Source: Lentisphaeria bacterium
GTDB taxonomy: Bacteria; Verrucomicrobiota; Lentisphaeria; Oligosphaerales; Oligosphaeraceae
DNA length: 64,000 nucleotides
Reading direction: 5' to 3'
NCBI GenBank assembly: GCA_024405215.1
Contig: JAKSPB010000002.1
Location: 46,609 to 110,608, forward strand
Part shown: in pieces, positions 63,922 to 64,000 of the stretch
Position numbering within the stretch: the first letter of the stretch is position 1
Layout: each line of letters opens with the position of its first letter
Program-made: the position numbers and the translations under genes
The notes under the pieces: model-generated
Told to the model about the DNA's origin: nothing
Database searches by the model: none
Seen by the model: the letters and a program-made list of their open reading frames with translations, nothing else

Positions 63922-64000
63922 AGAAACTATACAAAAACTATACAGAAACTATACAGAAACTATACAGAAACTATACAGAAACTATACAGAAACTATACAG
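63922..64000. repeat. 11-bp tandem repeat array, truncated by the window end
   Basis: Seven consecutive copies of AGAAACTATAC (one with AA in place of AG) plus two more bases. The unit is the reverse complement of the GTATAG word that starts the neighbouring palindromic repeats. The array continues beyond the window. There are no spacers, so it is not a CRISPR. Confidence 0.85.

Noticed and set aside
63922..64000. CRISPR array
   Set aside because: Direct repeats of 11 bp with no spacers and no cas genes.

Overview
This window (about 57-58% GC by eye) looks like chromosome from an anaerobic, Gram-negative member of the PVC superphylum, most likely Lentisphaerae (Victivallales-like). The main reasons are a DUF1559-type pseudopilin divergent from an AraC regulator, a pilus-like cluster resembling Akkermansia Amuc_1098-1101, giant secreted proteins with calcium-binding and LamG repeats, and an ECF sigma / zinc anti-sigma / transmembrane Ser-Thr kinase operon. 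No transposase, phage, CRISPR or rRNA gene was seen. The taxonomic call is inference.

Layout. 1-8497: 3' part of a giant exported multidomain protein (Kelch-like, cohesin-like, Calx-beta, dockerin) interrupted by a +1 frameshift near 7315. 8737-17935: a sigma-54-type promoter and a second giant exported protein (LamG and TSP3-like repeats); both giants end in the same tandem 'GWN' module. 17995-22090: pteridine-reductase-like SDR, PHP phosphatase, mreD, PBP2. 22094-26154 (minus): dprA-topA, with an unusual triple repeat in TopA. 26414-31708: htpX, a NifU-like/GGGtGRT pair, thiI-rlmN. 31747-37403: exported cyclophilin, large lipoprotein-like protein, DUF1015 protein, LysA-type decarboxylase. 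37501-39769: pseudopilin and AraC regulator among small repeats. 39960-48350 (minus): PilM-PilN fusion, Amuc_1100-like, zinc-ribbon pilus protein and secretin. 48560-50626 (minus): guaB and three tRNA-Leu genes. 51037-52471: two exported unknowns. 52577-58544: tightly packed six-gene operon of a His/Pro-rich exported protein, ECF sigma factor, zinc anti-sigma, receptor-like kinase, MurU-AmgK fusion and U32 protein. 58772-62866: thioester alpha-2-macroglobulin. 62979-63818 (minus): membrane protein flanked by two copies of a palindromic repeat, then an 11-bp tandem array running off the window end.

How they fit together. Much of the window serves the envelope: elongation (mreD/PBP2), a pilus-like trans-envelope machine, peptidoglycan-sugar salvage beside a sigma/kinase signalling unit, a macroglobulin defence protein and two very large surface proteins. 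The strongest candidates for undescribed biology are (1) the pilus-like cluster in which all four proteins carry Met/Gly-rich tracts, with a natural PilM-PilN fusion and a 20-residue poly-Asp tract in the secretin, and (2) the sigma/anti-sigma/kinase/MurU-AmgK operon. Several small palindromic repeats recur in the intergenic regions.
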